Assembly (NCBI GenBank): GCA_905220665.1
Contig: CAJNAR010000148.1
Span: forward strand, 620,001 to 684,000
DNA length: 64,000 nt
Source: Albugo candida
Lineage: Eukaryota > Oomycota > Peronosporomycetes > Albuginales > Albuginaceae
Direction: 5' to 3'
Shown: positions 37,101 through 47,717 of the stretch, in pieces
Layout: the number at the start of each line of letters is the position of its first letter
How positions within the stretch are numbered: position 1 is the first letter of the stretch
Program-made: the position numbers and the translations under genes
Notes under the pieces: generated by a model
The model's database searches: none
What the model saw: only the letters and a program-made list of their open reading frames with translations
What the model was told of the DNA's origin: nothing

Positions 37101-39160
37101 GATACGATTATCAAACAGGGGAACGAAGACGGCCGGAAGCAAATCGAGTGTACAAAAATTGTACCTCCAGATGCTGATGAAAGGTACGAAGAACAAAGAT
37201 TGTCGTTACAACAGACGGATAGAATCTGACGAAGAAAGAATCCAATTTTCCTGCAAATGGCTCTGTCGAGATCATACGACCATTATACAATTCTCAATAA
37301 GCATAAATATATACAACTGCGAAATGAAGAAAACGGCCTATGCATCGGCACAAGGATGAAGAAGCGATTATTTCCATGCCTTGGGACGATAACTTGAATA
37401 TGATTGCAAGAGGTAGAAATGGGCAAGATTATACGAACTTGCAATACTAGCTATGAGAAAGGAACTGAAGTTACATATACTTAACTTCGACCTGGCATGA
37501 TCTTTCGCTCAGTAATACTGAAAAATTGGAGACAGGCTTAAAGGGCTGTGATCATATGAAATTAACCATACTTACCTGTACACCCAAACCGTCAAGAAGA
37601 TCTCATTGCGCCTGCAAATAGCCGCATTAGATTTACTTGACATGAACCTCATCGGGTACCCTCTCCTCGGCGATGCCGTGTATGAAATTGCAAACGTGTA
37701 AGTATCATCACCCTACAAGACGTTTCATGCTTAGAAACTTTGGTTGAAGAGTGCTGTATGGAAGCGAATATCTCAAATACCGATCCATTCTAACCCAGAA
37801 ATTGTATTACGACCATTTCTTGGTCTAAATGGTCAGATGAAATTTGAATGTTATGGTGCAGTGTTGTACATGGAATGCTGGACATCAAATAATTCAGAAT
37901 TATAGTATTGAATTTTGACATTTTGCATTGATCAAGCAGTCAGTATAAATAATACTAGTACAATCTGGCGGCATTTAAAAGTGATGAGGAACGAAGCACA
38001 TCACCTTGCATAGCGAGAGATTAAGGTCATTTCAATGTTCTACACTAAATGATGGTAATACAGAGTAAAATCGTCCTAACAGAAAAAGTTCATGATCGTA
38101 GACAGACACAATATAGACTCAACCCCACTCCTCATCTACAAAATGCTCATAGTAATGTGTTAGGATTACTAACCCTCATCGCTGCCCATGCACTTTCTTT
38201 TGGCGATATGATCTCATCCGAAAAGGAACCATATCAATCCGCTACAACAATGGGCCGACATTTCATATGACAACATCGTGAATATTAGGGCACCCCTACG
38301 ACCCATCGTATCACAGGCCTGGATAACTTCTTTGATAATATTGTCTCGCGTAGGATTGCAATAATGCAGGAAGAATACTTATATGTCAGTGCAATGATAG
38401 ATTTTATGCGGAAAACACTTCATTCACTGTAAGTATCCCGTAAAACAAGTTTCGCTGTCATGATCATAAGATATTGGGTTAGCCCTGTCGCGGGGTCGTA
38501 TTCCTGCATCACAAGCATTTATTGCAAAGTAAGGAAGCCATAGCAGGAGCACACACAAAGCTCGAATCAGTAGTTAAACCTCGTCGCATCAGCCTTCCAT
38601 GTATGCGCGCTGAGCCACTTCAATTCTAAACGGGTAGTGAAATACATTCTCTGATATGGTCTTACAATACTTGAGCAGAATTTACCCCGACTATACACTT
38701 AAACTACGGTGCAACTCTCCTAGAACCAACATTTTTTTGACCAAGTTCAAAGTCTATCAGACACCTCGATTGGAAAGCTTTGTCAATTTCTCTTGCACCA
38801 AACGATAGGTTTTGAAGTGCGGAACATTTTGTTGCAAGAAGATTATGCATACGTTTTTTTTCATGGTGCTGATACGCCTCAAAGTTTGACATTTTTGCAT
38901 GTTTTCCTAAGATCGTCAGGATGGGAAACACCCCGTGTGAAACTTCGTACGCTGTGCAATTTTTCTTTCGTGGATGGAATGAAAGAAAACAAGTCAGACA
39001 AGATAATCAAAAAAAAGAGGAATGTCTATGTACAGTTTTTGGCCTAGGATGAGAGAAATAGGGCATGGGAGGTATACAAAAAAACGACGAATGGCGTTGT
39101 ATATATGGCAGAGTCATAAGGAAATCAAAAAAAGCTCCAACACCTGGTAACACATCGAAA
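34131..39160. other. Five kilobases with no supported gene
   Basis: I find no recognisable protein, RNA gene or element. The most protein-like frames are 35287-35580 on plus (97 codons, containing YYNQVYVPPDWNERKSSYW), 36708-36926 on plus (LPVLARLLERVLARASSLG, IDADNIDINFYAATAG), and 34921-35127 on minus. None has a family match I know, a clear start or joined exons. Decayed genes or very old elements are possible. The composition is AT-rich and without obvious tandem repeats. Confidence 0.4.
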
Positions 39161-39199
39161 TGCCTACAGAAAGCAATCCTTGACACGTAGACGTCGGTG

Positions 39200-41535
39200 C
39201 GATTTGATTTATCTTCCGTCTGTCCCGCTCAACCTTCTCCGCCCTAACGCCATCCTTGCCTTTGCTATACATTTCGATGCATCACCCGGATGTTCGAGCG
39301 TGCTTCCGAATCTCCTTCATGCTCACTCCATCGAGAGTACCGGGGAGCCTCTCCCAAAGCGAGGTGAAAGTATAATTACACTGGTTCCGAGCTGCTGTCT
39401 TGGCGGCTCCCCAGTACCTCTCGATGAACTTGCACTCACACTGGAATTTGGGGTAATATCTAATAATTTGTCCCACCTGCTTCACCTCCATCTCCAAAGC
39501 TGGATTCTGTTAAGCAAAATCGGGCTGAACCATCAAGGCATGCTTCCAGCAGCAGTCATTTGTTGGAGGCAATGCTTCGAATGGCAATCCAGATCCCAAT
39601 CTACGTTGGGAGGAGGCCCAATATCTATTTTCTTCAGCACCTGTGAGACAGTAACCTCAGTGGGGAGATCGCATCAGTGAGACCTTGAAAGCACAGAGAA
39701 GAAAGCTTACCATCTCGATGCCCTTCAAGTAAATCTCTCCATGTGGGTAAACCACATGGATTGCTAGATTTTTTGGTAATCGATGATGTACCATCCATCT
39801 TTATATTGGTATGATTTCTCCTTCTTGGGCTTGAAAGTCATCCTGCCAGCCACCAGGGCGTTGACAGCAAACACCTGATGATTGGACGATTGGTCGAAAG
39901 AAAAAAGTCATGTGAAAGAAAAAATTAATCTTCAGTTCCAACTAGAAACGTGAAACAAGAAATTTGAAAAAATCCCCAATACATCCTGGGTGAAGAATGT
40001 TGACAATGGGGATGGCCTTCTCATTGAGTTGTCTTACTATGTCCTCACTTTTCCACCAACCATCTCTGTTCTTGCCTGCCTTGATGATCTCTCTGGATGA
40101 TGGTGAAGTGAGCCCATTCTCCCTCGCTTGTTGATCAGTGACTTTCATGGGCCAATGGCACGGGCACAGAAAGTCACTGATCATGATTGACCCCAATTGT
40201 CCTTTCTTCCTAATCCAACTATCGCCTTCTTCTAACCACAACTCTTCTATTCCGTCGTTGTTGTAGAAGGTAGACTCATCATGCGTCACATGCACATACT
40301 TGCTGTCCCACAATTCCACCTTGCCCTCCACCAACACATCCATCTCCTCTCAAGTCCACTCATCCCTCTTCTTTTGTACTTAATCATACTCTTTGACCAA
40401 CCCTCTCTATACTTCACCACATCCACCTTTTCATGACCGTACATATACAGCTTCCTTCCCATTTTTTTTGAATCCCCATATCTTCAGGTACTTGACCACT
40501 GTCAAGTAGCTGATCTTCTGCTCCTTCTCTCCCAGAACCTTAGGGAAATGCTGTTTTGAATAACCATATGGAGCTCTTTGGGCGATCTTTCATTGAGCTT
40601 CCTCCCCCTCATCCATGACAGGCACTCCCTATTGATATCAAGGTCTTCCAGGATCTCTCTCCTTTTTGAGTTTCGGCCTTGCTGATGTGTTGAAAGGGCT
40701 TTGCTGACCAAGTACCGATCTGCCCAAAGCCCAACGTTCCTGTAGGCCACGCCTGACGTCTTGTGCAGTTTATCGTTGGCTGCAGTAAATGACGCTTCCT
40801 TCTTTCTCATGCCTTGGTAAAGCCGTCCTTCCAGATACTGGAGCATGGCCATAAGTCTTGAAACAAGATAAGGTGGGAATTTTCCCCAGCTGCTTTTCTG
40901 GTTCTGTATGCCTTTCAGCCCTTCCTTCAAACCCTTAATGGCCTCTTCCACCCTGTCTTCTTCTTCTCCCTCTTCTCCCTGCTGCTCACTACTCTCATCT
41001 TCTGATGCAATGAACAGCTCCTTTCTTTTAGTTGCTGATGGCTGCTGACCTGCTGGTTTGAAGTAGATGTCCAGCCTCCGCAGGTTATTCTCCTTGACAT
41101 ACTTCTTCCTTTTCCACTTGGTAGTTCTTGAGCTCTCTGCCAGGGTGTGTAAACAGTTAGAGGGTACAGAACATTTTTGGTAAAAGAAGCCAGCTCACTT
41201 TTATAGGTAGAAGATCTCTTCTCCTTCCCCATCTTTTACTTCTCCAGCTGAGCCTGAACAGCACCAGTTCTCTTTTGTAGCTGAGCTGTGTCTGTTTCCA
41301 GCCAGTCTTCTTCCTCTTCACCTTCATCTTCACCTTCACCTTCCTCTTCTCCCCTTCCTTCCTTTTCCTCTTCCTCCTCGCCACTCCAGTCTGACAGGAG
41401 GCTCTGATAGTCGAGATCCTCTGCTGCCTCCACCTCTTTCAGCTGTTGTTTCTGTGCCTGAAGCTGCTTCTTCTTGTTGTTGTCTTGGTGCAAGTTTGGC
41501 TAATAGGTCAGCCTTCTTTTTTTGGGAGGAGCCAT
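39200..41535 (-). pseudogene. DDE-superfamily transposase, decayed
   Basis: Minus-strand fragments match, in order, a transposase type of the IS630/Tc1-mariner-like DDE group that I know from fungal genomes. They are an N-terminal basic and acidic region (41535-41160; Glu-rich, with a frame slip near 41510), a helical DNA-binding segment (40951-40502; VSRLMAMLQYLEGRLYQGM, GLWADRYLVSKALSTHQQG, CLSWMRGRKLNERSPKELH), a GHEKVDVVKYREGW linker at about 40430, a catalytic block, HVTHDESTFYNNDG and GSIMISDFL, at 40270-40170 with the first two Asp positions, and a last block, ECKFIERYWGAAKTAAR, at about 39440 with the final acidic residue. The fragments are in different frames, separated by either short introns or decay. 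I did not find its terminal inverted repeats. Confidence 0.6.
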
Positions 41536-42099
41536 TATAAAAAAATATTTAATTTTTTTTTCAAATTTCTTTTTCAATGGTTTAATTCGATAATACGCGC
41601 AGAACCTTACCAACTTTACTCAAATCTACATTCTATTTTTAAAAAATTACTAAGTAATACTTGAAATAATCTAGATTACAAAAAAAATTAATTTTAAATG
41701 AACATATTCGAAAAATAGCTTTGATTGATTCACAAAACTCCTTGGATTTGTTAAAAAAAATTGCCCGAAATTAAAACAAAAAAAAATGTTGGTTTTAGGG
41801 GAATCGCACCATAACTGAATACGATGTGCTGTGCGAGCACTCGACTACGTTTAGTTTTTTCAATCAACCATTCAATCGTTCCTGCGCTACCAGCTATTGC
41901 TTTGCCACAGCACTTCACTGCCAAAAAATCTGGAATTCTACGTACTTGGTGCGACAAGCAGCTGAAAATTTTCGATCCCATACTTTGGTTAGATGTCGCC
42001 GTCATTCTAATTTGTCCCGAATCCTAAGCAGGAAGAAGCAATTGATCACAGACATCGCCAGCAGCCTAGTAGGGCGACGAATATAGCGTTTTGAAGCAA
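41536..42099. other. AT-rich stretch without a supported gene
   Basis: Long A/T runs occur at 41545-41780. A plus frame of about 65 codons at 41824-42027 has no recognisable family. This segment separates the transposase remnant from the phosphatase locus. Confidence 0.4.
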
Positions 42100-42852
42100 A
42101 ATGGATTTCGGGTACCTAGTATCCAGATACTCAGAACCTCCATACAAGATGAAAGAAGAATGTTAGAGTTAAACGGTACATTTCTATTGTAGAAAAAGCA
42201 GCCTTCCAATTATATCCAATTATATAGTAGCCAATCAATCATCGCAACGCTATTCCGGACGTTGGACAACTGTAACCATCCGAAAATTTGATGTAATGGG
42301 CTTGCGTGAGGCGGAGGATGGCAAGCTTTGCGCATTCTGATCATTCGCCATCTCAGCTCATATTTCAATTTCTCGGAACGAGCGCAAGTATGGTCAGGTA
42401 CACGTCAATTCTATCTGTGGTGGCTTTATCTGACATCCGACCGACCCATACCCATACGACCCATACCCCCTTAGGTTTCAAATGGATTTCGGGTACCTAG
42501 TATCCAGATACTCAGAACCTCCATACAAGATGAAAGAAGAATGTTAGAGTTAAACGGTACATTTCTATTGTAGAAAAAGCAGCCTTCCAATTATATAGTA
42601 GCCAATCAATCATCGCAACGCTATTCCGGACGTTGGACAACTGTAACCATCCGAAAATTTGATGTAATGGGCTTGCGTGAGGCGGAGGATGGCAAGCTTT
42701 GCGCATTCTGATCATTCGCCATCTCAGCTCATATTTCAATTTCTCGGAACGAGCGCAAGTATGGTCAGGTACACGTCAATTCTATCTGTGGTGGCTTTAT
42801 CTGACATCCAACCGACCCATACCCGTACGACCCAAACCCCCTTAGGCTTCAC
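42100..42852. repeat. Tandem duplication of the phosphatase promoter and signal-peptide start
   Basis: The unit atggatttcgggtacctag... at 42101-42481 is repeated at 42482-42852 with only a few substitutions and a 10-bp length difference at ccaattatat. Each unit spans the upstream region and the first codons (MVRYTSILSVVALSDI, starting at 42390 and 42761). The first copy runs into a stop at 42500; only the second is joined to the rest of the phosphatase. Confidence 0.85.
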
Positions 42853-44020
42853 CCATTCGACTTATCATAAAAGGAGTCAAAAGCAGCCGAATCGGATCAA
42901 TATGATGGCACTGGGCGATTGGGGAGCCCCTCTTGATGTCCCGAACCTGGTAGAAGCTCAAAATTCTGTAGCGACTATCATGGGTTTGTGGGCCAAATCA
43001 AAGGACGCAGTTCATGTGTTGGATTTGGGAGACAGTTTGTACTATCAAGGTACCACACCACTATACGTTAAGGACCGAATGGAGAAGAGCTTTGAGAAAC
43101 CTTACAAGGAACTGCATGCGCAACAGGTACACTGGAGTGGTCTTTATGGAAATCACGATGTTGGTCAAGGGGCGCCCTTGTGCATTTCGACAGACAACGA
43201 GACGATCAGCAAAAATCCAGCTAGAATAGTGTGCAACACTCCGGCGGAGGTAGTAGCAGCGCTCCAAGATTTGATAGAAGGACAAAGAATTTACCACACT
43301 TACAATGAACTCTGGCATGAGAAAAAAAATTTCTACACGGAGACATTTACCACTGATGACCTTGTTGTTGATCTATACTACGTGGACATGAACTCGATTA
43401 TGAGCATGGGGAAATCCGGTATTTGCTGCCAGTGCGAACTACCGGAGGGAAACGTTTGGAGATATTGTCAATCGGAAACGAAAGATTCATGTGCTGCTAA
43501 ACCTGATGTTGTGAAAGCGTGTGTTGATCTTCTGGACGAGTGGGAACAAAAATCATATGCTATGGTGGAAGAGATAGCTTGTGCATCAAAAGCGCATCAC
43601 AAAGTGCTGGTCTCACATTATAGCGTACTACTGCACATGGACAAAGTCGTCATACGATCCCGTTGGCTGGAGCTTCTCAAAAGATGTGGAATTACATTAT
43701 CAATAAGCGGCCACACTCACGCAATGGCCGAACATGTATACGATGGTATATCATTTCTTACATCTGGAAATGGAGGTGGACTTGCAATTGGGCGCGTGCC
43801 CGAACCTATCGCGGGAAGTTTTGTTTGGAAACATGATGAACCACAATCTTTTGGATTTCTTGCATTATCTTTTACCAAAACAGAGATTACAGCAGAATTT
43901 GTTGTTGTAGATGCTGGCTCAAAGGAAGGTTATGAAGTAATCCGCACAGTCACTATTCCGCGAACAGCCCACGACGCACCTTTTTCAAGCAAGAATGCAT
44001 CGAATCTCCAATTTTCTTGA
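42761..44020 (+). CDS. Purple acid phosphatase-like metallophosphoesterase, left copy
   Basis: This secreted-type metallophosphatase hydrolyses phosphomonoesters at a two-metal site. All five metal-ligand motifs are present in order: MALGDWGAP, LDLGDSLYYQ, GNHDVG, LVSHYS and SGHTHAM. The short Met-start leader is hydrophobic and fits a signal peptide, and a Cys-rich insert (ICCQCELPEGN) lies mid-protein, so the protein is probably exported. The start at 42761 was chosen because the right-hand copy begins at the homologous Met; an in-frame ATG at 42677 lies upstream, inside the duplicated promoter unit. The 3' half, from about 43491, is nearly identical to the right copy while the 5' half is clearly diverged. 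This copy looks functional. Confidence 0.88.
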   Translation: MVRYTSILSVVALSDIQPTHTRTTQTPLGFTHSTYHKRSQKQPNRINMMALGDWGAPLDVPNLVEAQNSVATIMGLWAKSKDAVHVLDLGDSLYYQGTTPLYVKDRMEKSFEKPYKELHAQQVHWSGLYGNHDVGQGAPLCISTDNETISKNPARIVCNTPAEVVAALQDLIEGQRIYHTYNELWHEKKNFYTETFTTDDLVVDLYYVDMNSIMSMGKSGICCQCELPEGNVWRYCQSETKDSCAAKPDVVKACVDLLDEWEQKSYAMVEEIACASKAHHKVLVSHYSVLLHMDKVVIRSRWLELLKRCGITLSISGHTHAMAEHVYDGISFLTSGNGGGLAIGRVPEPIAGSFVWKHDEPQSFGFLALSFTKTEITAEFVVVDAGSKEGYEVIRTVTIPRTAHDAPFSSKNASNLQFS

Positions 44021-44120
44021 ATATACTCATTGATTATCGCTTTTACCCTTTACCATTTTGACTGTATCTGTAAAGCCCTTGTAATAATGTCGACCACGCT
44101 AGCTCGATCACGCCTAATAA

Positions 44121-44848
44121 ATGGACATTACTACCCGATTGCATCAAGCGAGTGTCAGCGCGCAACATGAATACGTGGATGCTAAAGTGTGTGAAATAGA
44201 GCCTACAGACGGCCATATCGCGGCTGTGCTACCTGGCCAAGTGATCAATAGCGCAAGTGAAGCTTGTTTGAGAGGACACGGAACGTACTATGATAATCAA
44301 AAACTGATAGCCAGCGTTGCTGGTGTCGTAGAAAAGTAAATCAACTCATATCCGTTCGGCCGCTCGCATCACGATACTCTGGAGAAGTCGGGGACATTGT
44401 GGTCGGTCGAGTCGTAGAAGTGGGGAATAAACGCTGGAAAGTTGATGTGAATGGCCAACATCACGCATTGCTACTTTTAAGCGCTGTATATCTTCCGGGT
44501 GGGGCACAGCGGAGAAGAACATACGAAGATCAACTGCAAATGCGAATAATCCTCCAAGAAACTGACCTCATTAGCGCTGAAGTTCAGCAAGTTCGGTACG
44601 ATGGTACGCTAACTCTGCACACTCGTAGCTTGCGTTATGGAAAACTAGAGAATGGGCAACTTGTTTGCGTTTCCCCCGCATTGGTGAAACGGATGAAGCA
44701 GCATATGATCACACTTGGGGAGGATCTGAACATCGATGTTATCATTGGGACGAACGGATACATGTGGGTCACACGCAGTATGCAAGAAGACACCGGGTTC
44801 AATCTTCAAGATAAACATTTTGCAGCATCGAGCAATTCTCCACCTTGA
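44121..44848 (+). pseudogene. RRP4: Exosome subunit RRP4 (EXOSC2), left copy, damaged
   Basis: RRP4 is an S1/KH cap subunit of the RNA exosome, which degrades and trims RNA. The N-terminal part shows PGQVINSASEACLRGHGTY and LIASVAGVVEK. The rest continues in another frame as VNQLISVRPLASRYSGEVGD and then GRVVEVGNKRWKVDVNGQ, LLLSAVYLPGGAQRRR, DLISAEVQQVRYDG, LHTRSLRYGKL and the KH-region IIGTNGYMWV. The switch occurs at gtagaaaagtaaatc (44328-44342), where one extra base would restore the frame; the family is continuous there, so an intron does not explain it. Near 44820 a deletion of about 100 bp relative to the right copy destroys the C-terminus. This copy is therefore probably non-functional. 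Confidence 0.85.
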
Positions 44849-45232
44849 TGAAAAGTACCGACACATGACTCCAGAAAACATTGTAGCGGCCTGCCATACA
44901 TAGATAGTCTATGGAAGCGACAGCTTGCGACCCGATCGTTGATGTCGGTGTGTCACGAAGCATGCTCCCATATAAACGGACATATGATCTTGTAATTGAC
45001 ATTGCGCACTATCGCTGCTGGAATATCGCGCATTTGCAATAAGATTGATATAATTGGTCAATAATATGCCATTGAAATCCTGTTCTTCAAGCGTGTCCGG
45101 TGATACATTGGGGTATACATGTATACGTAGTATGGCTACAGCTCCGACACGTGTCATCATTCTCCAACATCCTGTAAAAGTGCTTCAGAATCAAAATCAA
45201 TTTGGAGGAATTGCATAACATTAATCGTTCAT

Positions 45233-47581
45233 ATGGCTAGCTTGTTGACGCTCTTGTTGTTGGCTGCTATTTCAACAGCGACCAATGCAGCCATACGCTA
45301 TATACAGAATGATTCAGATTTCCAAGTACTCCAATCAGATCTCAAAGTGCACGTGCTATACATCGTCAATTCCGGATCCGAGTTAGAGTCCCAGTCCGAG
45401 TACGTAAAGAGTGATGGTATCGAACAATATGTACAACAAAAACACACCGCTTTTGTCTCTATGGCTGAGGAGTTGCATGGTGCTGCTGTCTTTGACGTAC
45501 TCGATCTGGGCTCTGCAAGAAATGGAATGTTAAAGACTGTCGTTTCGTGGAAATTACCCCAGTTCCCAGCTTTGGTCATGTTCTTTGAGACTCCGAAGAA
45601 GAATCCTTACACGGGAGATATGTATAGAAGAATGGAAGTCTTGTACGCCGATAAAGCACTATCCAGTGGATTGAACGATCTAAAAGAACGTGTCAAGGCA
45701 TCCATTCCAGCGGTTTACATCACAAATATAACTACGCACCAAGACCCAGTGAAAAGCTTGGAGAAGGTATTTATCAAAGCGAAACACAAAATGAATGTTG
45801 TCATTTTGGTTGGCAAAAGCAAACAAATTCCACACGTGTACCGGGCGTTATCAATTGAGTTACACGATCAAGGAGTGCACTTTGTGTACATAAGGACGAT
45901 GGAGTCAATGGTAGAGAAAAAGGACAAGTACGACTTTGACGCTTTGTTTCGGAAACTGGAGATCGAGACAACTCCAGCATTAGTGGCTCTGACGTCATTC
46001 GAGGACCAAGGTATACATTGGTCAGACATCACAACCGAGAAAGTAAACTCGTACAATGATGTCAAAAGCTTTTTGAAGCCATTTTGCTCCGAAACTGTGC
46101 GGCCAAAAAAGAGCTCGCGAGTCCGGGGTCAGATCGAGATGCTTAACACGACGACATTTGAGGAATACGTTATCGATTCAACAATACTCTGGGTCATTTA
46201 CTTTGGGTCGCAGTCAAATATCGAAATACTTTCTGCAGCATCGACTGAGTGGGTAAAGACCCAGAATACACTGACTCGGAAATATGGTATCATATCTCTT
46301 GGTGCAGTTAATTGTGATGACGCCAATCAGCCTCTTTGTGACCTATATGGAGGATCTGGGATATATCGCGTATTCCCTGTTGGTCTCGAAGACAAATCTG
46401 ATCGTCTGCATCCCGTTCTGTCCCGAAAACAATTGAAAGACTTGCACCTTCCGCACCAGTACAAGACTCTTAAGGAAGCAGTAGAGGCTGTTATCGAAAG
46501 TATTCCTCACGTGGTGGAGGTGTTACATTCAGCATTGGAGATCAGTCGCTTTGCTCAGCAAGCTGAAATAGACAATGCTTTGCCAGTCTTGTTCTTTACT
46601 GAAAATGAAAAAGTTTCCGCCATTATACGTGCTGTATCAGTAGCGCTTCCTGGTCACAATGTTGCGTTTGCAGCAGCTGTCAAAATCGAGAAGGAAAGCA
46701 AGGCACAGTACGGTATTCCACCAAAGCAAAAGACATCTCTTGTGTGCTTTGTTACTGACAAATCGAGCGTCCCTGATCAGCCCGAGTCAGAGAAGAAAAC
46801 ATTTTTGATCGGTTATGATAAAAGGCAAGCAGGGACTTACAATTACTTTAACATTATCCGATTTCTGCTATCAGTGCTTCACAAATATCCTGGATACACG
46901 AGTCAATCGCTCAAAGCTGGAGATACAGATGTTGAAGACCTCAGTGGTGTCTCATCCTCTGATATAATTCCTTATCTGACCAAAGAAAACCAGAAAAAGC
47001 TTTGTGACGGCTCCAAGATCTGCGTTATCGGTTTCTTTGGCAACCACATTGACACACTGTCAAACCCGGAGTCGACGCTGAGCAAGTACATGGACACGTT
47101 TACAAAAGTAGCCATCTCCAGCAAGCAGCAAAAGGAGCCGTTTGTGTTTATGTGGTCGAACGGTAAATGTCAGAAAGACTTTGCTGAAGCTTTTGAAGTT
47201 GGATTGTACCAAATGCCAACGATTGCGGTATATTCTCTGTCGAAACAACGATTTGCGACAATGATTGGCGTGTTTGAGGCTGAAAACCTTCAAGACTTTC
47301 TGAAAGGAGTGATTACAGGCCGAATTGGAACGTCCGCAATCGGCGTTGTTTCTGAACTGCGGGACGAATGCAGTTTTGATGAAATTGAAACGGAGAACGT
47401 AGTCTTTCCAGAAGACGATAACGAAGATGTGAGCGATATCATGGATGAAATTATCAAAGCGGAGAAGGAACAAAAACGAGTTTTCGAGAAAGCTGAAGAA
47501 ATACCCAAGAAACGTCACCGCAAGGGAAGAAGCCGACGAAAGAAAAAGAAAAGCAAGAAAGCGTCTAAAGATGAGCTGTAG
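45233..47581 (+). CDS. ER-resident thioredoxin-fold (PDI-like) protein with KDEL tail, left copy
   Basis: A 782-codon frame starts with a classic signal peptide (MASLLTLLLLAAISTATNA) and ends in KDEL, the ER-retrieval signal, after a Lys/Arg-rich stretch. The interior looks like several thioredoxin folds in series. cis-Pro-type motifs are visible as QFPALVMFFE (about residue 110), ETTPALVALTSF (about 245) and YQMPTIAVYSL (about 668). No CXXC active site is present, so redox activity is unlikely and a chaperone or binding role in the ER is inferred. The acidic region before the tail (EDDNEDVSDIMDE) could bind calcium weakly, as in other luminal proteins. The copy in the other arm differs at only two residues that I noticed, both in the signal peptide (L4F, S14T). 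Confidence 0.85.
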   Translation: MASLLTLLLLAAISTATNAAIRYIQNDSDFQVLQSDLKVHVLYIVNSGSELESQSEYVKSDGIEQYVQQKHTAFVSMAEELHGAAVFDVLDLGSARNGMLKTVVSWKLPQFPALVMFFETPKKNPYTGDMYRRMEVLYADKALSSGLNDLKERVKASIPAVYITNITTHQDPVKSLEKVFIKAKHKMNVVILVGKSKQIPHVYRALSIELHDQGVHFVYIRTMESMVEKKDKYDFDALFRKLEIETTPALVALTSFEDQGIHWSDITTEKVNSYNDVKSFLKPFCSETVRPKKSSRVRGQIEMLNTTTFEEYVIDSTILWVIYFGSQSNIEILSAASTEWVKTQNTLTRKYGIISLGAVNCDDANQPLCDLYGGSGIYRVFPVGLEDKSDRLHPVLSRKQLKDLHLPHQYKTLKEAVEAVIESIPHVVEVLHSALEISRFAQQAEIDNALPVLFFTENEKVSAIIRAVSVALPGHNVAFAAAVKIEKESKAQYGIPPKQKTSLVCFVTDKSSVPDQPESEKKTFLIGYDKRQAGTYNYFNIIRFLLSVLHKYPGYTSQSLKAGDTDVEDLSGVSSSDIIPYLTKENQKKLCDGSKICVIGFFGNHIDTLSNPESTLSKYMDTFTKVAISSKQQKEPFVFMWSNGKCQKDFAEAFEVGLYQMPTIAVYSLSKQRFATMIGVFEAENLQDFLKGVITGRIGTSAIGVVSELRDECSFDEIETENVVFPEDDNEDVSDIMDEIIKAEKEQKRVFEKAEEIPKKRHRKGRSRRKKKKSKKASKDEL

Positions 47582-47717
47582 CTAGCGTTCCGTATTTTAT
47601 CGGATTGATGCTGCTTTCTATATATAATAGAATCGGCATCTAAAATGAGCGAGCTTTTGCAGCGTTGTCCATTGTCGTAGCTCGGGCGATTATCTGACCC
47701 TGCAGCCTGTCCGAATG

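Noticed and set aside
44320..44345. Programmed -1 frameshifting in RRP4 as the leading explanation
   Set aside because: The P-site codon would re-pair poorly and the decayed third copy has the extra base, so loss or miscalling of one A is simpler.
44320..44400. An intron explaining the RRP4 frame change
   Set aside because: Coding similarity is continuous on both sides of the shift, leaving no room for an intron.
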